Shown in pieces: positions 13,327 through 26,645 of a stretch of DNA of 64,000 nucleotides. Position 1 is the stretch's first letter; each line of letters starts with the position of its first letter. The notes below the pieces were generated by a model. The model worked only from the letters and a program-made list of their open reading frames with translations. It was not told the origin of the DNA and did no database searches. The position numbers and the translations under genes were made by a program. The stretch covers positions 711,717-775,716 of the forward strand of contig VXBA01002873.1 in NCBI GenBank assembly GCA_013399895.1. The letters run 5' to 3'. Source of the DNA: Serilophus lunatus. Lineage: Eukaryota > Chordata > Aves > Passeriformes > Eurylaimidae.

Positions 13327-16300
13327 TGGATGTTCTCAAGCACTTCCATCTTGACAGGGTTGAGCCTCTCTGCTCCTGTCTTTCCCCTCACATCCCAACA
13401 GACTTCAGAAAGTGCAAACTCTTCTTACAAAATGGTGGATTTCTGTGTGTGCTATATATCACTTTATCCAGCTGTGTCCTTGAAAGAAAGGACCCTCCAG
13501 TAGGTTTCTTTCAGGAGCAGCCTGAGAACCTTGAAAAAAGTATCAAAAGTAAAAGATTTGGTTATTGCTCCTTAAAAACACAGGTCCTAGAGCTGGCTGG
13601 CACTTCACAAAACATAGGAGTAACTAGTAGGGCTGAGGGCTTCTTTGCACAGGCAGAGCGCCTGAAAATTGGGTACTGGGATATGAAATTATTATTGCTC
13701 TTAGAGGTTTTCTTGGAGAATCCAGGCCCTGGTGTTTTGTAACAGCAGTATTTGGAGGAAGAACTCTTCTGCAAGAAGTCATTTAGAGTTTCACCTGAAT
13801 GTGACACATGGTGGATGCTTTACTTTTTGAAAGCCAGACTTACTGGAGTATTCTCTGTGCACACCTAGAAATAATGACCACTTTTTTCAGGGCTTCAGTC
13901 TCACGCATTTCTGGAGCTGTGGCAGGATTGATAGCTGTCTGGCTCTGTGGAGGCCAAAGCAAATAATGTCTTGTTAGTAGCTGAGTAAGTGGTCTTGTGC
14001 CATCACTTATTTCTCAGCCATACTCACGACATTTCTTGTGTTCTCAGCCATGTCTCTTGTTTGTTTAAATCCTGCTCAGTTCCTTGATTTATCAGTTTTC
14101 TGTAGACTTTTGTTCAAGTAGTCCCAAAATCTATCCTATTTCAAATAGATGCATCCTTATCAGCAAATATCTTTCATCAATAACTTTAGCTCAGTCATGT
14201 AACTCTGCCTATGCTCTCTTTGACCTTTTTTAAAATACTGGGTTTTTTTCTAATAGGGACAGCATTTAGGAAATCTCTTAGAATTTCTTCTGAATTATTC
14301 TGTCTTTTTATGCTGAAGTACTTTTCCCACATGAACAGATAAGAATATTTTTGGTTTTCTCTCCTTTTTAATTTTTTTTTCCCCTGAGAGAGAGAACTTC
14401 TCATGAAATTCCTAGTTCTTGATTTTGTCAAAGATAGCTAGACTGCATACAATCTTAATATTATTTGTTGCTGCGTTTGATTTATGTACGTGTGTACAAT
14501 CCTGAAAACAATAATACAGAGTGTTGAGCATATTTGTATAGAGGCATAGCCTTGAAACTATACAACCACAAAAAAAGATATATTTGTAAATTTAGAAACT
14601 GCAATCAGGAAAAGCCTATATATAGTAAATAAACTTAGAGTGCAATGTGTGTTCCTTACACAGCCTAGAAGTGTTTATATTGAGGTAGCTAAAATTTGTG
14701 GGACTGTCTGTGATAACGGCATCTTAATAGCTAAGAATATTATTTGTATAACTGATACAGGGAGATCTGTTATTTTAGTGGAGAGTATATGTCGTAAATT
14801 AACCGGTAACTTTCAATCCATTAACTTTGTGGTTTCAGAACAGCATGGTTGAATTATTAGACATTTATTTTGTTATTTTAATACATGCAAACGTTGTGAG
14901 CATTAAATTCATCATACTTCATGAACGTAGGACTATTGTATGGAACCAGTTTTAGTTATAGGAAGTTCAGCAAGTATTGGGCCTTGATGGTTGCCAGATC
15001 ACTTGCGTGCTTGCTAAATCCTCTGCACAGTGCTTCCGTTTGCTGGCTTACTCACTGAGCTTTTAATAGTCAACTTAATTTTAGTTAAGGTCCAGTTTAG
15101 TAACTCTCGCAATTAGTGGAAAATATTGCCAGCATTCATCTGGTAAAGCATATTACATATGAAAGGCACACACACTGCATGTGCAGAGGTAAATGGTAAC
15201 AGATCAATTCTGATGGATCCCATCGTGATTCACTCTTAAGGGTGAATTACAGCACCTATTAATTATTGGGGGTAACCTTGCAGAAAATTGAATCTTGAGT
15301 TTACACATAGGAGGAAGTTTGGTCACCATCGCTTCCCAGTACAGGGGTCCATGCACTGGACTCTCTGGCTGCCTGTCAGGCTGTGGGCTTCACATCAGTG
15401 CCAGTGATGTGCTGCTTCTGAGACAGGCTTGGAGCTCTCATAAAAGGAAGAGGTCTTATTTTCGGGGCAAGGTTCTGAGCCCTATCTTGCTTATTTGTTT
15501 TGCCTTTCTGAAATCAACTGAAGTACAGGAGGTAAGTCTACTGCTTGACTCTTTTAAGGCAGTTTTATGGGTTGTTTTATGGGTACAGGTAAAAGACTAC
15601 AGGTAAGATTTTTTTGCTCTCGTATAAAAGGGAGATGTGACTTCAGCCAGCCTGCTAGCATCCTAAGAAATGACATACTGAGGACAATAACCATAAGTAA
15701 GGATTAACTTGGAAATAAAGGCAAAGGTACAACAACCAAATGCAGCAAGAGAGTGTTTTTTCTTTTTAGTCAAATGAATAGGTTAAAATGGATGTGTCTG
15801 GCTGGTGTTACTGGAAAACGAAAGCCCGTGCGTTCCCATAGGACAGGCACGACAAGGGCAATTAGAGCCGTGGTTTTCCCTGTCAATGATGCTCATGTCT
15901 GATCTGGGATTTCTCCAGTCCATAAATACCCAAAACGCAGGTCTGACAAAATAAGTAGAAATTGTATAACAGAGGAGGCACAAGGGCATATGCTGTCTTT
16001 ATCACAATTGTGTCCCTGTCTCAGAAGTAAATGCCAGTTATTTCTGAGTGGAGGGAAATTCAGGAGTACATGCGCTGATCCAGTCCACTGGGCAACAAGC
16101 CACTATCTTGAGACTGTTTTATGTGTGCAGGATCCTACCTCAGTCAGAAATACACTCATTTAAGAAAAGGTAATAACATTTTTTTTCCATAGAAACCAAA
16201 TATAGAAAAGGAGAGACTGTTGATAGGCCTCTATTGAGTGAAGAACAGCCAGTGGAGAACTCTGGCTTGTAGAAGGATATAGGTGAGTATCTTTGCATAT

Positions 16301-18845
16301 GAAATCACTCCCCAGCTATATGGAAAAGCATACAGGATAATGTCTTGGCTGAAATCAGTGGAAATCGGTTGAATATCATTGTAGATTCTGTATTCTTGGG
16401 TGGTGCTCTTGCCAGTGACAGAAATCCAAGCATAGACTTCAGCAGAATTCTCACCATCACATTAGGTTCTTTGCAGGAAAGGTATCAGTGACACCGATAT
16501 TATAGAATAAAAAATTACTGCCCAAAACAGGGATTTTAAAGCTTTCTATTTTATATTTTGGCCCTGTTATTCTGAGTGATAACAGCATAGAAATTAAAAC
16601 ATCTGTGGGGCTTTTTGCAAAGGAGGGCAAGAACGTTATTTAGTTCCCCAGTTTTTCCGGTTACAGGAAAGTGAGGATCAAGATTTTGAATGCTAATCAT
16701 AAGAGGCCTTGAAAAATGAAAATTAGCAATACCTATCTTAGAGGAATATTTGTTTGTTTGAAAAGTTTTATTAACACCTTGACAGCAAGAAGCCATCAGA
16801 AATTCCAAGGGGTTATTCCTCTGTGACACAACCCTGTATTTAGGCTTCTCTTAGTCTTCTTTATTTAAAACAAAATCTTTGAATATCATTTCCAAGACAT
16901 TCAGCTATCAGAAACGAAGTGATAATGAGGACAGAGGATAGGTCATGAGTCTGCAAATATGTGTGTGGAGATGGTGAGCTTAACCTACCAGGTGAAAAAA
17001 AAAAGTCAGTATAGCAACTGCATGAACACTTCAAAGCATGCACCTAGTTTGCTGTACTAACTTAATTATCCCTGCTATAGATACGTTTGACAAACATATC
17101 TATAGCCCAGATCCTGTTACTTCTCAGTGGGAAATAACAGAAGGCTTCTGTTTGGTTGCCAGTTGACTGAATCCTTCCTTATACTTCCTTGCATTACTCT
17201 TTTCAAGGACTTTCTGTCTCTTTCTTCATCTGATGAACAGAAACTTACCCCTTTCTGATTAATGGTGGAAAATATTGCAAGATGGAGAATGATGCAGTCT
17301 GATGGGATAGGTGTAAAACAATTTTTAAGAAAGTCTGATGAGGATTTAATCCTATTTTAATCAAACACTGCCTGAACCAACCAAAAATAAGCTTTTAGCA
17401 CTCGTGCTGAATCAACCATATTCTAGTGTCAGCACTATTTCTCAGCAAGCATCTCATGTCCTCTGTGTAAAAGCAGAGCATCTCAGTGTTGTTGACTTTC
17501 TCCACAAACAGTGTGATGTGAAATGTAAAGAGACAGGAGTACCCCAGCTCTTCCCATCACACAGAAACACAAGCTGAGGCCCTGTTCTTTGACACTAAAA
17601 TGTGGCCTGCTGTTGGCAAGCTGAGGGCTTTAATAGGTGAAGACCATAGGGAACTTTTCAGCTTTTTAGTCTGTCTGCTTCTGTAAAGTCTGTTACGCAG
17701 GGAGGTATAATTTTTAAATGTGGCCATTTTTAATTCCTGTCTCTGGAGTCTGGTTGACAGACTGAGAGTGCAGAGGACGGGAGTGGGCTGCAAAGACAAG
17801 CTGAAACCACAGGATATATACATACATTAAAATGGAGCAAAAGAAAAATAAATGAACTGAGGTGAACACTGATGGGATCTGTTTCAGGGCCACTCTTAAC
17901 ACCTGTTTTAGATGGCCTGTGGTGAAAATCATTAGCTTAAAAAGATGCTATTTATGTCTTCCCTCAACCAAGTTTAGGCAAACTCACTCTAGCAGTTCTA
18001 ACTGGAGAGAATGGAGATAAAATTTCAATACTCTTTTCATTGCAAACCTTAAGAAACCCCCAAACAATGACAAGAACAGCAAAAGCTTTAACACTTTTTT
18101 TTGTTTTCATACACCATTTATATTAGCTGTGGCCCTTGTTCAGAAGCCCATAGGCATTGATGTATGTTCAGCAAAAGACTTAAAAATCATCAATGTGGTT
18201 TTGTAGGTGTAAATCTGAAATTTATCCTCCATCTTTTGAGGTGTTAGCATGGATTCCCACTTCTGTAGCAAAGATCAAAACTTGTTGGCAGTAGCTTTCT
18301 GATATGAGAATGCAGGTAAACCTGGGTATGTTTTATTGATTCACTTTGCTCTCCATGCTAATTTTGACAGGTCATGCTGAAAGTTACACTTTGAGCTTTC
18401 CAAATTTTTTTGTTTCATGTTGGTACTTGAGTTCTGTTATTAAACCCTCCTTCTGTGATAATTTCTGCAAGCTTGTCTCTTTTGGAGGAAAGGATTGACT
18501 TTTTCCTTTTTTACCAAATCAGTCATGGCTTTATCTTTGTTTCCCCTATGATAATAATTTTTATTTTGATGACTGTTAAACCTACTTTTTCCATTAAACA
18601 TACAAAAGAATAAAGGTTTTGAGAAGAGACATTTGTAATTTGATTATTGTCTACTTTCCTACTGTAATTGAAAGGAGGATTGCATCTTGCATGAAGTATT
18701 ACTTACACATGTAGTAGTTAGAGTAGCAGAGGTGCATGGTAAGCTACTATTTTTAAACACAGAATTAAAAGCAATCAGTGTATAGAAAACTAAGGAAAAA
18801 CTGTTCCTTTCCATGTCAGCTGAAAAAGAGGCATGCTCATATTGG
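13327..18845. other. Non-coding stretch, no gene identified
   Basis: AT-rich DNA with no CpG cluster. The 160-codon open frame beginning at 13260 starts inside the repeat at 13142-13326, needs a non-ATG start and has no family motif, so I do not call it a gene. Short purine/pyrimidine tracts occur, for example near 14340-14400. No RNA gene was recognised. Confidence 0.55.
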
Positions 18846-18978
18846 AGGCAGTGATGTAGTGTAATGGAAAGGGCAAATGCCTGGGAGTGGGTTGCATTCT
18901 GGCTCTTCCCCAGTCTTCTCACCTTTGTAAAGTATTTTGAGATTTCTAGATGATTAAAAGAGCTAAGTATTATTTATA
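18846..18978 (+). repeat. MIR-type SINE fragment, sauropsid form
   Basis: The segment follows the order of a MIR-family SINE. A 'tagtgtaatggaaagggca' head is followed by 'ctgggag' and 'tctggctct', then, after loss of the central core, by 'cacctttgtaaagtattttgaga' and 'aagagctaagtattatttat' at the tail. This head-to-tail combination is typical of MIR-like SINEs in reptiles and birds. The internal deletion and many substitutions indicate an old insertion. The ends are approximate. Confidence 0.65.
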
Positions 18979-19988
18979 CCTGCTTAGTTAGTTTATTAGT
19001 AGGTGTACTCTGTATTATTTTCTGGTTTGTGTATTACATGAATATAGTTTAAAATGACTGGGAGAGCCTTTTTGTTCTTGCACACCAGTTCTTTCCTCAG
19101 CCTTTTCTGGCTTAATCACATTTTATTGGGTGGTAAAGCATACAGTAGTTACTTGTGCAATGAGGAGGTGCACAAAGAGCAAATATACTGAAACATGAAC
19201 AGCCACTAGTTTTTTTGGATGCCTCTGCAAGAGCAATGACGCTCTTGGTGTGTTACTTTGGGGAAATGACCAATGCATGCTGTCCCATGATTGTCCATGT
19301 AGCCGAAACTTCTTCAGTGTACAGCAGTGTGTTCCCTATCCCATTTTGCTAAAAGGCCATTCTAGCCTCTCTAAACATTGACAGTAGATGAAAGGGTAGC
19401 TTCATTGATGACAGAGCTGTATTTATGACTTAAATAGTATATGTGCCACTCAAAAACATAACGTCTAGGACAGGACTTCCAAATGTCCACCATCATGGAA
19501 GGATCTCTCCTGCTGTGCAATGTCATGGCTGCAGCAGACCACTCTTCCCTGCTCACAGACTACCTCTACAGCAGTTAAAGCAGTGTGGGCTGCCCAAAAA
19601 CTTAGTTTGCCCTTCCCTCTTGGATGAGGCAGCAGGCTGGATTTTTCCATATCGGCATGTAATAGCTCACTTAATACAAGAAACTTGCAATGTAGCTGGA
19701 GAACCTTGCACTAAATAGTCATCTGTAACTGCAAGTGAAGATTTCTAAAAGCAGATCACTAATCTGGAAAAATTGTATGTATTGTGTTAAAGGAAGTCTC
19801 TGAGCCGCAAATAGATGGATGTTGGGAAGAGTAGTCTGGGGAATTGTCACTATACGCCTGCTCCATGACCTTCACTAAGCATCTGCTGTTTGCTACTAGC
19901 CCAAACAAACCCATGAATGTAAGTGGCCCTTTGGTTTCACCTGCTGTGGCCGTTCCCTTAGATACAGCAGAGCACAGATGACCATGAA

Positions 19989-19992
<4 letters not shown>

Positions 19993-20026
<34 letters not shown>
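19993..20026. repeat. (TG)17 dinucleotide microsatellite
   Basis: A perfect run of 17 TG units, likely to be length-variable. Confidence 0.97.
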
Positions 20027-20027
<1 letters not shown>

Positions 20028-20291
20028 AGAGCTGAGTGGACTTTCACTGTGGAATATATGTCAGAGCGGACATCAACTACATCACATCATAACCCTTTTC
20101 CAATAGTTTATCTCTTTTTTTTTTTTTTTCTCGCCAGGTATGAAAATGCTGTTGACTACTTTGCATTAGAAAATCCAGCAAATTCAAAAGCTCTGTTCTT
20201 TGCACGTATTCTGTAGTGAGAACTTAAACTGCAATTCTAGCCCTGCATTTGCAATTCAGTGTGTATGGTCACCAGAATGCCATGGTCGGGG

Positions 20292-20292
<1 letters not shown>

Positions 20293-20372
<80 letters not shown>
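20293..20372. repeat. (TTA)n trinucleotide microsatellite, about 27 units
   Basis: About 80 bases of perfect TTA repeats, uninterrupted. The purity suggests recent expansion. The leucine run that one frame gives across it is not a real protein. Confidence 0.97.
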
Positions 20373-20931
20373 TTGTTTAATTTTTTACTTCTTGCTTAGT
20401 CCACAGCTGTAAAAATAAATCCAGACTGTGATGAAATGTGATGATCTAAATGTGATGTTAAATAGTCTCTTATCAGAAATGGATTCTGGACCCTTGCAGA
20501 GGGGGAATGACACTTCATTTCAGTGTGGAGTATGAATGCTGCCTTTGTGAAGGGCAGAATATGATGTTATCCTGTGGCACAGTGATTTTATCTGCTCATT
20601 TTTAAGGGACTGTCTCACCTCTGAAGAGCTTCTCTGAAGTATTATTTGGTTAATTTGAAAACATTATTGTCTCCAAATTATCCTTGTCTAGAGTTTCTAT
20701 AAAGTCTATAGAGGCTTGATGCATGATGGATTTTTTTTTTTTAAGCACCTGCTTTCTTTGCCTAGCTCAGTTATGCAGCAAGGTTGTTTTTTCAGTACTA
20801 AGAAGTGAGCAATATATTCCATATGCCACCAGGCTTTGTAAAGAATCTTGCTGATGACAATTTCACAGCTGCTGAGAAATAGGCCAAGCTTTCCCTATAA
20901 AGTGACAGTAAGGAAAAGAATATCTATTCCA

Positions 20932-20956
20932 TTGGGATTGGCCATGCCAATCCCAA
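20932..20956. repeat. Perfect short inverted repeat (11-bp arms, 3-nt loop)
   Basis: TTGGGATTGGC at 20932-20942 is followed by CAT and then its exact reverse complement GCCAATCCCAA at 20946-20956. It could extrude as a cruciform or fold as a hairpin in RNA. There is no poly-T tail or flanking gene to suggest a function. The right arm contains a CCAAT box. Confidence 0.85.
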
Positions 20957-22149
20957 CTTTTTCCCTCTTGAAGGAAAATGCTATCCCTTCCTAACTATGT
21001 AACAACAGATGGTGGCAGAAACTGATTTCTACTGCAAAGCCATTTGGTCAGGAAGTATCAAAAATGTTTTGAAATTGTGAAAATGAATTCTTGGCTGCAG
21101 GGCTACCAGCAGCCTACTAGAAATGAGACATGAAGCAACTGCTTAACAAACCCAAGAGCCTGCTTGGCCCTGAAAGAAGTGGCTTTGGTCACACATTTTG
21201 GAAATTAAAATTTTCTATGTGTAGGATCTGGGCTTCAGAAGTGTTCTGTGTATTATGGGTGATATAAAAATTAGGTTCTTAATTTCTGGTCGCTGATTGT
21301 TTGACCAACTACCAAGAAAGTAGCCTTCAAAATATGCAGAATGACCTCCAGCTGAGACAAGCTTAATATAGCTCGCTCTGGCCTAGTCAGGTGGAACCTT
21401 CCCTTTTGGCTCAGCTGATTTGCTGCCCACAGACCATGAAAGTCCCAGGGCTCTGGTAAAGTAGAGGGACACAAAATTAATGCAGAAACAGCATGGGCCA
21501 CTCTATTGATGGGTTGCATTTAATAAGTTGTGTGTGTCTGTGAGTTGCTGGATGGAGCAGGTTCCTTTGACTATTCCTGTACCTGACCAAATATGTCTCT
21601 TCATAGAGCACTTTAAGAAATAGATTTTGTTTCTTTTTAGAAGTGTACCATCGTTGCCTGCCTGTGCCATTAACTCTCTGAAATAAACAGCAACATGTCT
21701 TTTCCTCCAGCATTTCTATTGTGAATCTTAGACACTCATATAGCACCATACATTGAAAATGGCTTGAGAGAACTCCCCGTAGAGTGGAACATAAACGATC
21801 CCATCCAAGCCATCTTGTTCTATCTATTCTGTTATAAATGTATACCAAATTACTCAGTAATGTCATGTCTCCAGAAACACAGAGCAGATGGAAGTATCTT
21901 TCCACATATTGACTCATGTTACTCTGATGAAAGGAATTTGTTTCTCTCCTTCTGTCAAGCCTGCTAGCCTCTGGCAAAGGATGCAACCCTCAGTGAGGAG
22001 AACTTTACCAATAACGTTCAAGTGACCATCAGATTTAAATATACTATCACTGGCTGATGTAGTTAGCCTGCATCAACAACTGTTTGGAGTAGCCAGTTTT
22101 ATTTCTTATGTTTGTGTAAGATATGTAATGTTGTTCCGGGTGGAGGAGA

Positions 22150-22790
22150 CCTCAGTGAATTAACCCTTGAGGAAGTAGATATTCAGCTTTTATAAGGACT
22201 CTTTCAAGGCCCCAGTATTGGGCCATTTGGAGACTAATCCTAGTAAAGTGCCCGGTCTCTGAACTGTACTTTATTATTGAAAAGTGACACTCCCAGAACA
22301 CAAGTTGCTGTGTATTAGGTACCAAAAATATGTTTTGCAAAGTGCCAGCAAAGTCCTGACAAATAAAATATAGTTGTGCCGTGAGCATCTGAAAAGCAGA
22401 TTGCCTTGTTATTTCTGTGTGTCGTGAGTGGTATTTTACTTGATGAGAACACAGTTCTCAGATCGAAAACACATGAAGCTGAAGTCAAAAGGGAGTCAGT
22501 GTAATCATTAACTGACTCACCTTCTGGATGTGACAAGTAATGAACCATTCTAAACTTGCCTGGAGCTTTCTTTGGGACAATACCCACAGGGGAAACCCTC
22601 TTACGCTCAAGTGAAGCGTTATCAAATGGGCCCTCTATTTTCCCCAAATGCCAGCTCTTTTCTGTCTTGTCTCTAACCACCTGAGGACATATAACTGCTG
22701 ATCTCAGCATCCCAGCCAACATTTGCATCTTGGGGCTCGAGTACAGGATAATAAAATCCCCAACACAGCCTTTCTTACAAAAATTGCATA
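22150..22790 (-). mobile_element. Degraded DIRS/Ngaro-like retrotransposon fragment (reverse transcriptase)
   Basis: A 137-codon open frame (minus strand, 22728 down to 22315) carries a run of conserved reverse-transcriptase motifs. These are GKIEGPF at residues 29-35, SPVGIVPKK at 46-54, GKFRMVHYLSHPEG at 57-70 and SVND at 72-75. This order and wording (entry motif, 'SPxGxVPKK', 'LSxPxGxSVND') is, from my knowledge of the families, characteristic of DIRS/Ngaro tyrosine-recombinase retrotransposons. Gypsy elements and CR1 LINEs have different wording at these sites. Upstream the same frame stays open beyond the first ATG, toward about 22790. Downstream a stop follows residue 137, and the same frame later gives a segment resembling the next RT block (22243-22303), then more stops. 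The catalytic YxDD-type box, RNase H and recombinase were not found. It is a non-functional fossil fragment. A different RT lineage is possible. Confidence 0.6.
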
Positions 22791-25700
22791 TGCTTTTTGT
22801 TTTTTCTTTTTTTCTTACTATGCTGCTCCCACAACAGAGAACGTTTTATGTGCCCATGCTGGGATTTTCGTGTTAACAAACCTCTTTAACCAGCATTTGG
22901 CTCTTTCCGCTTTCTTACTTTGATTTGGATGACTGCCTGAAGCACCTGCTAATGGCCTGAAGCATTCAAGCCGATATTTGCAGTTTGTGTCCCACACTCA
23001 CTCTGTTTTGTTACCTGCCTTCTGGAGCACCTGCTCCACAGTTTGGGCTCAAGAGCCTGCTCTCTACCCACTGACAACAGCACTCCTCACAACACTCTGC
23101 CCCTTCTCAGCTTTGTCCTGCTCTCTCTCCTGTATTCTGCAGTCCTTGCTTCAGCTTTGCCTGGGTCTTCGAGGTGACGATGCATCCTGGTTATTCTAAC
23201 GCTTGAGTGAAGAATGTTGTTTCCCCCAGTACATAGGAACAAAAGTGATGCAAAAGTAAATCACTGTGGTCATCCTAAAACCTTCACCATGGCGTTCACC
23301 AGCGGAGTTTTTTTGGGTTTTAAAATGGGTTTTGTAGGGAAATTATGAGCCGGTGCAGCTTGCCGAAATCCGCATGTAGGTCACAGGTGGTCAGAAGCCA
23401 AATGGCAATTCAGGGTTTAGGAAACATAGGAAGCAGCATGGCCATTTAACAAAGAAGGACCAAAAGAAACCCGAAAGTTCTTCATTTTTCCTGCTCCAGC
23501 TGCCTTTTCAGAATCATTTGTATGCTTTTCCATAAGGCTGCTCCTTATGCCTAAACATAGGGAAGGCTATTAGAAATAGTTCTTTTGGCTGTGTTTCATG
23601 CGCAAATCCTCCTCTCTGTCAAGGACCAGTCCTCAGGGAGGACAGGTAACAACTTCTAACAGGGAATTTTCTTTCCAGTTTGCCTTGAGAAGCATTAGTT
23701 TTGCCCAGAGTCTTGGTCTATGCCACGGGTATGATTTACATAGACCTTCCCTTTCCAAAAAGGGGTTTGTTTCTTTTAGAAGGATGCTGTTAATAGCAGA
23801 ACCCAAGGATTGGCTTCCTGCCTATGGTACCTGCTGGTCACTTTACTGACAGGGTCATCCTCCTCCCCAACGAGCTGTATTCCCTAATACAGCCACACCA
23901 TTCCCTCCACCCAGCTTCCATGTTGGTGCTGTGTGTGGTTTTCCCCAGGAACCAAAGCATCTCCCTGAGTGCCTGGGCTGCAAACTGGGGCTTGCCCATA
24001 CCAGGGACATCTGCTCTTGCAGAACTGGGCAGGGCAAGGGTTTATTTTTTTTCCCCTTCTCGCTTTCCTTTGGTTGCCTCAAAATAACCCTAATTAATTT
24101 TATGGAGAGTTTAGTGTGCTCCCATCATGGGATTGCTCTTTGTGCGGATCTCTTGCATGCTATATTTAGATATGGTTTTTGGAACACCATGTGACCCGAA
24201 TCAGATAACTTCTGAACTACTAATCATGTCTTTGACACTGACTCCCTCCATGGCTTTGGGGCATTTTATGGTTGTTTTCTTACATACAGAATGAAAACAG
24301 ATATCTGCCTTGTAAAAGCTGCTGTCAGTGTTAACAAATATTTAAGGCATTGGCTTAAACTAAAGTTAATGTTATTATTTCTATTGTAGTCTTAGTTTTA
24401 TTGTTTATTAGATGTTTGACTTCCAAAAATTACTTGTTACCAACTTAATTTTTCTTAATGGAGGCCCATTTCATCATTTTAAAAGAAATAAACAAGTTTC
24501 TTCTGTGTTTGTAGATGAAAATAGGGCAGAGAGAAAAAAACCTAAATGTCCTCATTTCCTGCCCTATGGAAGCTTTCTTCCTTTGTTTACCAGTCGTTCG
24601 GTCCATGTAGATGAAAAGACCAAAACACTGACCTGAACTGTTTCCCCTTGTGGTAGCTATGCCCCTTTTTAACAGGGGAAGTTAGTTATCTGCTTGTTTT
24701 TTTCCTGATTTTTCAAGTTAGGCACCCTGACTTGTATCCTGTCCTCATCCACCACTCGAGGCCACTCAAACCCTGGAGGAAGCTGAGCATGGCTGGGATT
24801 TGGAACCTGTCATCCATTTCAGGGCATCATCTCTTTGTCACTCATATCCATAATTGCTGCATTCTATATCTTGGATACTTTTGCAGGGAGCTGGAGTATT
24901 GGCATTTCTTCTGGCTTCACCTTTTCTTGCCCTGATCTCTGAAGATCTTTTCATAAGTAAATGGATCAAAAGACCTGTTTGGCCTTCAGTAGTTGGAAAG
25001 GAGCCTCAATTTGACCAGATAGCTAGTCAGATAGGGCAGGAGAATTTATGGGAATACTTCTCATCCTTTAGGAAGTAGTGAACCGAGAAGAAGAGAATCC
25101 TTCCTTATTGTAAGTCAGATTTATGAAGTCTAATTATAAATAGTAGCTCTCACTCCTTTTTTCTTTAATTCCTTCAGAATTAATTCCTTTACCAAGTGCT
25201 TATTCTTTCCCTCCTACAATAGCAGTGAAAAGCAAAATAATACATAAACCAGAAATCAGCCTTGAGAAAAAGGCAGATAATGAAATATCTTCCAAAGACA
25301 TTGCAATATGCATCTGTCAGAGAAAAAAACATTCTTATATTTGAATCTCTGAAATGTAACTGCACCAGACTAGTTGAGGAAAATTTGTTTGAAGATGTAT
25401 TACATTCCACGATCAAATGGAAAAAATGGCACCTGTCATCATATTTAGAAAACAGCTGGGTAATGTGGCCAAGTGCCATAGTCTCTTTTCACATGGCCTT
25501 TATGCTGAAACCATCCAAGCTCCATTCTCAGCAACTGGAGAAACCCTGTGCCTTTAAATGGTTACAGAAACATCTACTTAGGGGCCAGCTCTTATTGCAG
25601 CAAAGCCTGCTTCTGATGCTTCTAATTAGCAGTTAATGGATTATACTTTACTTTTATAACCAACCCAGCAGGCACTCTTCTATAGTATTTTTCAGCTATT

Positions 25701-26612
25701 TTTGGTAGAAAATATATATGCAATTGCGCTGCTCTTCATGCTTTCATTTGGAGCATGCAGAAAATATTAGAAATAAATCACTGAGTTTATTTTAGCACTC
25801 ACATGCTTAATTTAAGTCCGATTAAGCATTTCCTAAATGTATTTTCTTTCATCTGACATCTTAGAAAAACTGTAATGGGTTAATTGCCCTATGTGATCTA
25901 GATTTTGATGCAGAATCTCCTAAATACATACTTACTGTTAATTAAAATATTTATATACCCACTGAAAAGCCTGGCTTTTTTGCACTTGCAAACACAACTC
26001 TAATATGTATTCATTTAGGAAAAAATGTTTTTGTAGCTGAACTTAGTACAGGTACATGCAGAAGTTTACATGCTTCAGAAGTTAGATGGGCTTGTAGAAA
26101 CTAACAATTTTTCTATTTGCTTTGAATTAAAATAGCAATGAGATTCATAGCATTAAAGATTTGAAATGCTACGTGTGTGTACATACACATGCGGGTATAT
26201 AGGTATATACACAATAGATGTAGTATGTATACAAACCTGGGCATACAAATATATATCAATGTTTAACAAAGAAAAAAATTTATGCAATTTTTAATTGGAA
26301 GATTATACTATTTCAGGGAATTAAGTTTGGTGCCAGTTTCTAGCAGGAAACATAGTTCACAGAGACTACCTTTGAATCTGCTCTCTTCACTCAGGCCACA
26401 CTTCCAATAGGACAAGGTCTAATACTGGTTAAACTGGAACAGGATGGGGAGCTTACACAGCACTGGCTAGGAAAGGGGAGGATGAGGTACCCAAGCCTAG
26501 GAAAAGAGGGGTAGAGGCCACCAACTGCAGGTGGGATGTGCCATCACTATGCTCCCTCTTGCTGTGGTCCCTTCACCAAAGTGTCCTCTCGGTCCCTTGC
26601 TTGTGCTACCAA

Positions 26613-26613
<1 letters not shown>
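22791..26613. other. Non-coding stretch, no gene identified
   Basis: Composition is mixed, with a more GC-balanced part at about 23000-24080. I looked for upstream (gag-like) parts of the DIRS-like element on the minus strand and recognised none. A patch at 26170-26260 is rich in alternating GT/TA/CA steps (imperfect microsatellite). No exon-like segment stood out. Confidence 0.5.

Positions 26614-26645
<32 letters not shown>

Larger units (their letters stand above)
18979..22149. other. Non-coding stretch with two microsatellites
   Basis: Apart from the TG and TTA microsatellites listed separately and a T15 run at 20115-20129, this is unremarkable AT-rich DNA. The longest open frame of the window (minus strand, 21477-21986, 169 codons) lies here. 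It has no recognisable domain or motif, and its composition does not differ clearly from chance. It sits just downstream (minus-strand sense) of the DIRS-like fossil, so it could be a decayed remnant of the same element, but I see no tyrosine-recombinase or RNase H motif. Confidence 0.5.

Noticed and set aside
13260..13742. 160-codon plus-strand open frame
   Set aside because: It begins inside a probable interspersed repeat, uses a TTG start and shows no family motif.
20200..20412. Frame with a long leucine run
   Set aside because: Translation of the TTA microsatellite.
21477..21986. Longest open frame (169 codons, minus strand)
   Set aside because: No recognisable domain, no splice or promoter context, ordinary composition. 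One frame of this size is expected by chance in 64 kb of AT-rich DNA on six frames.
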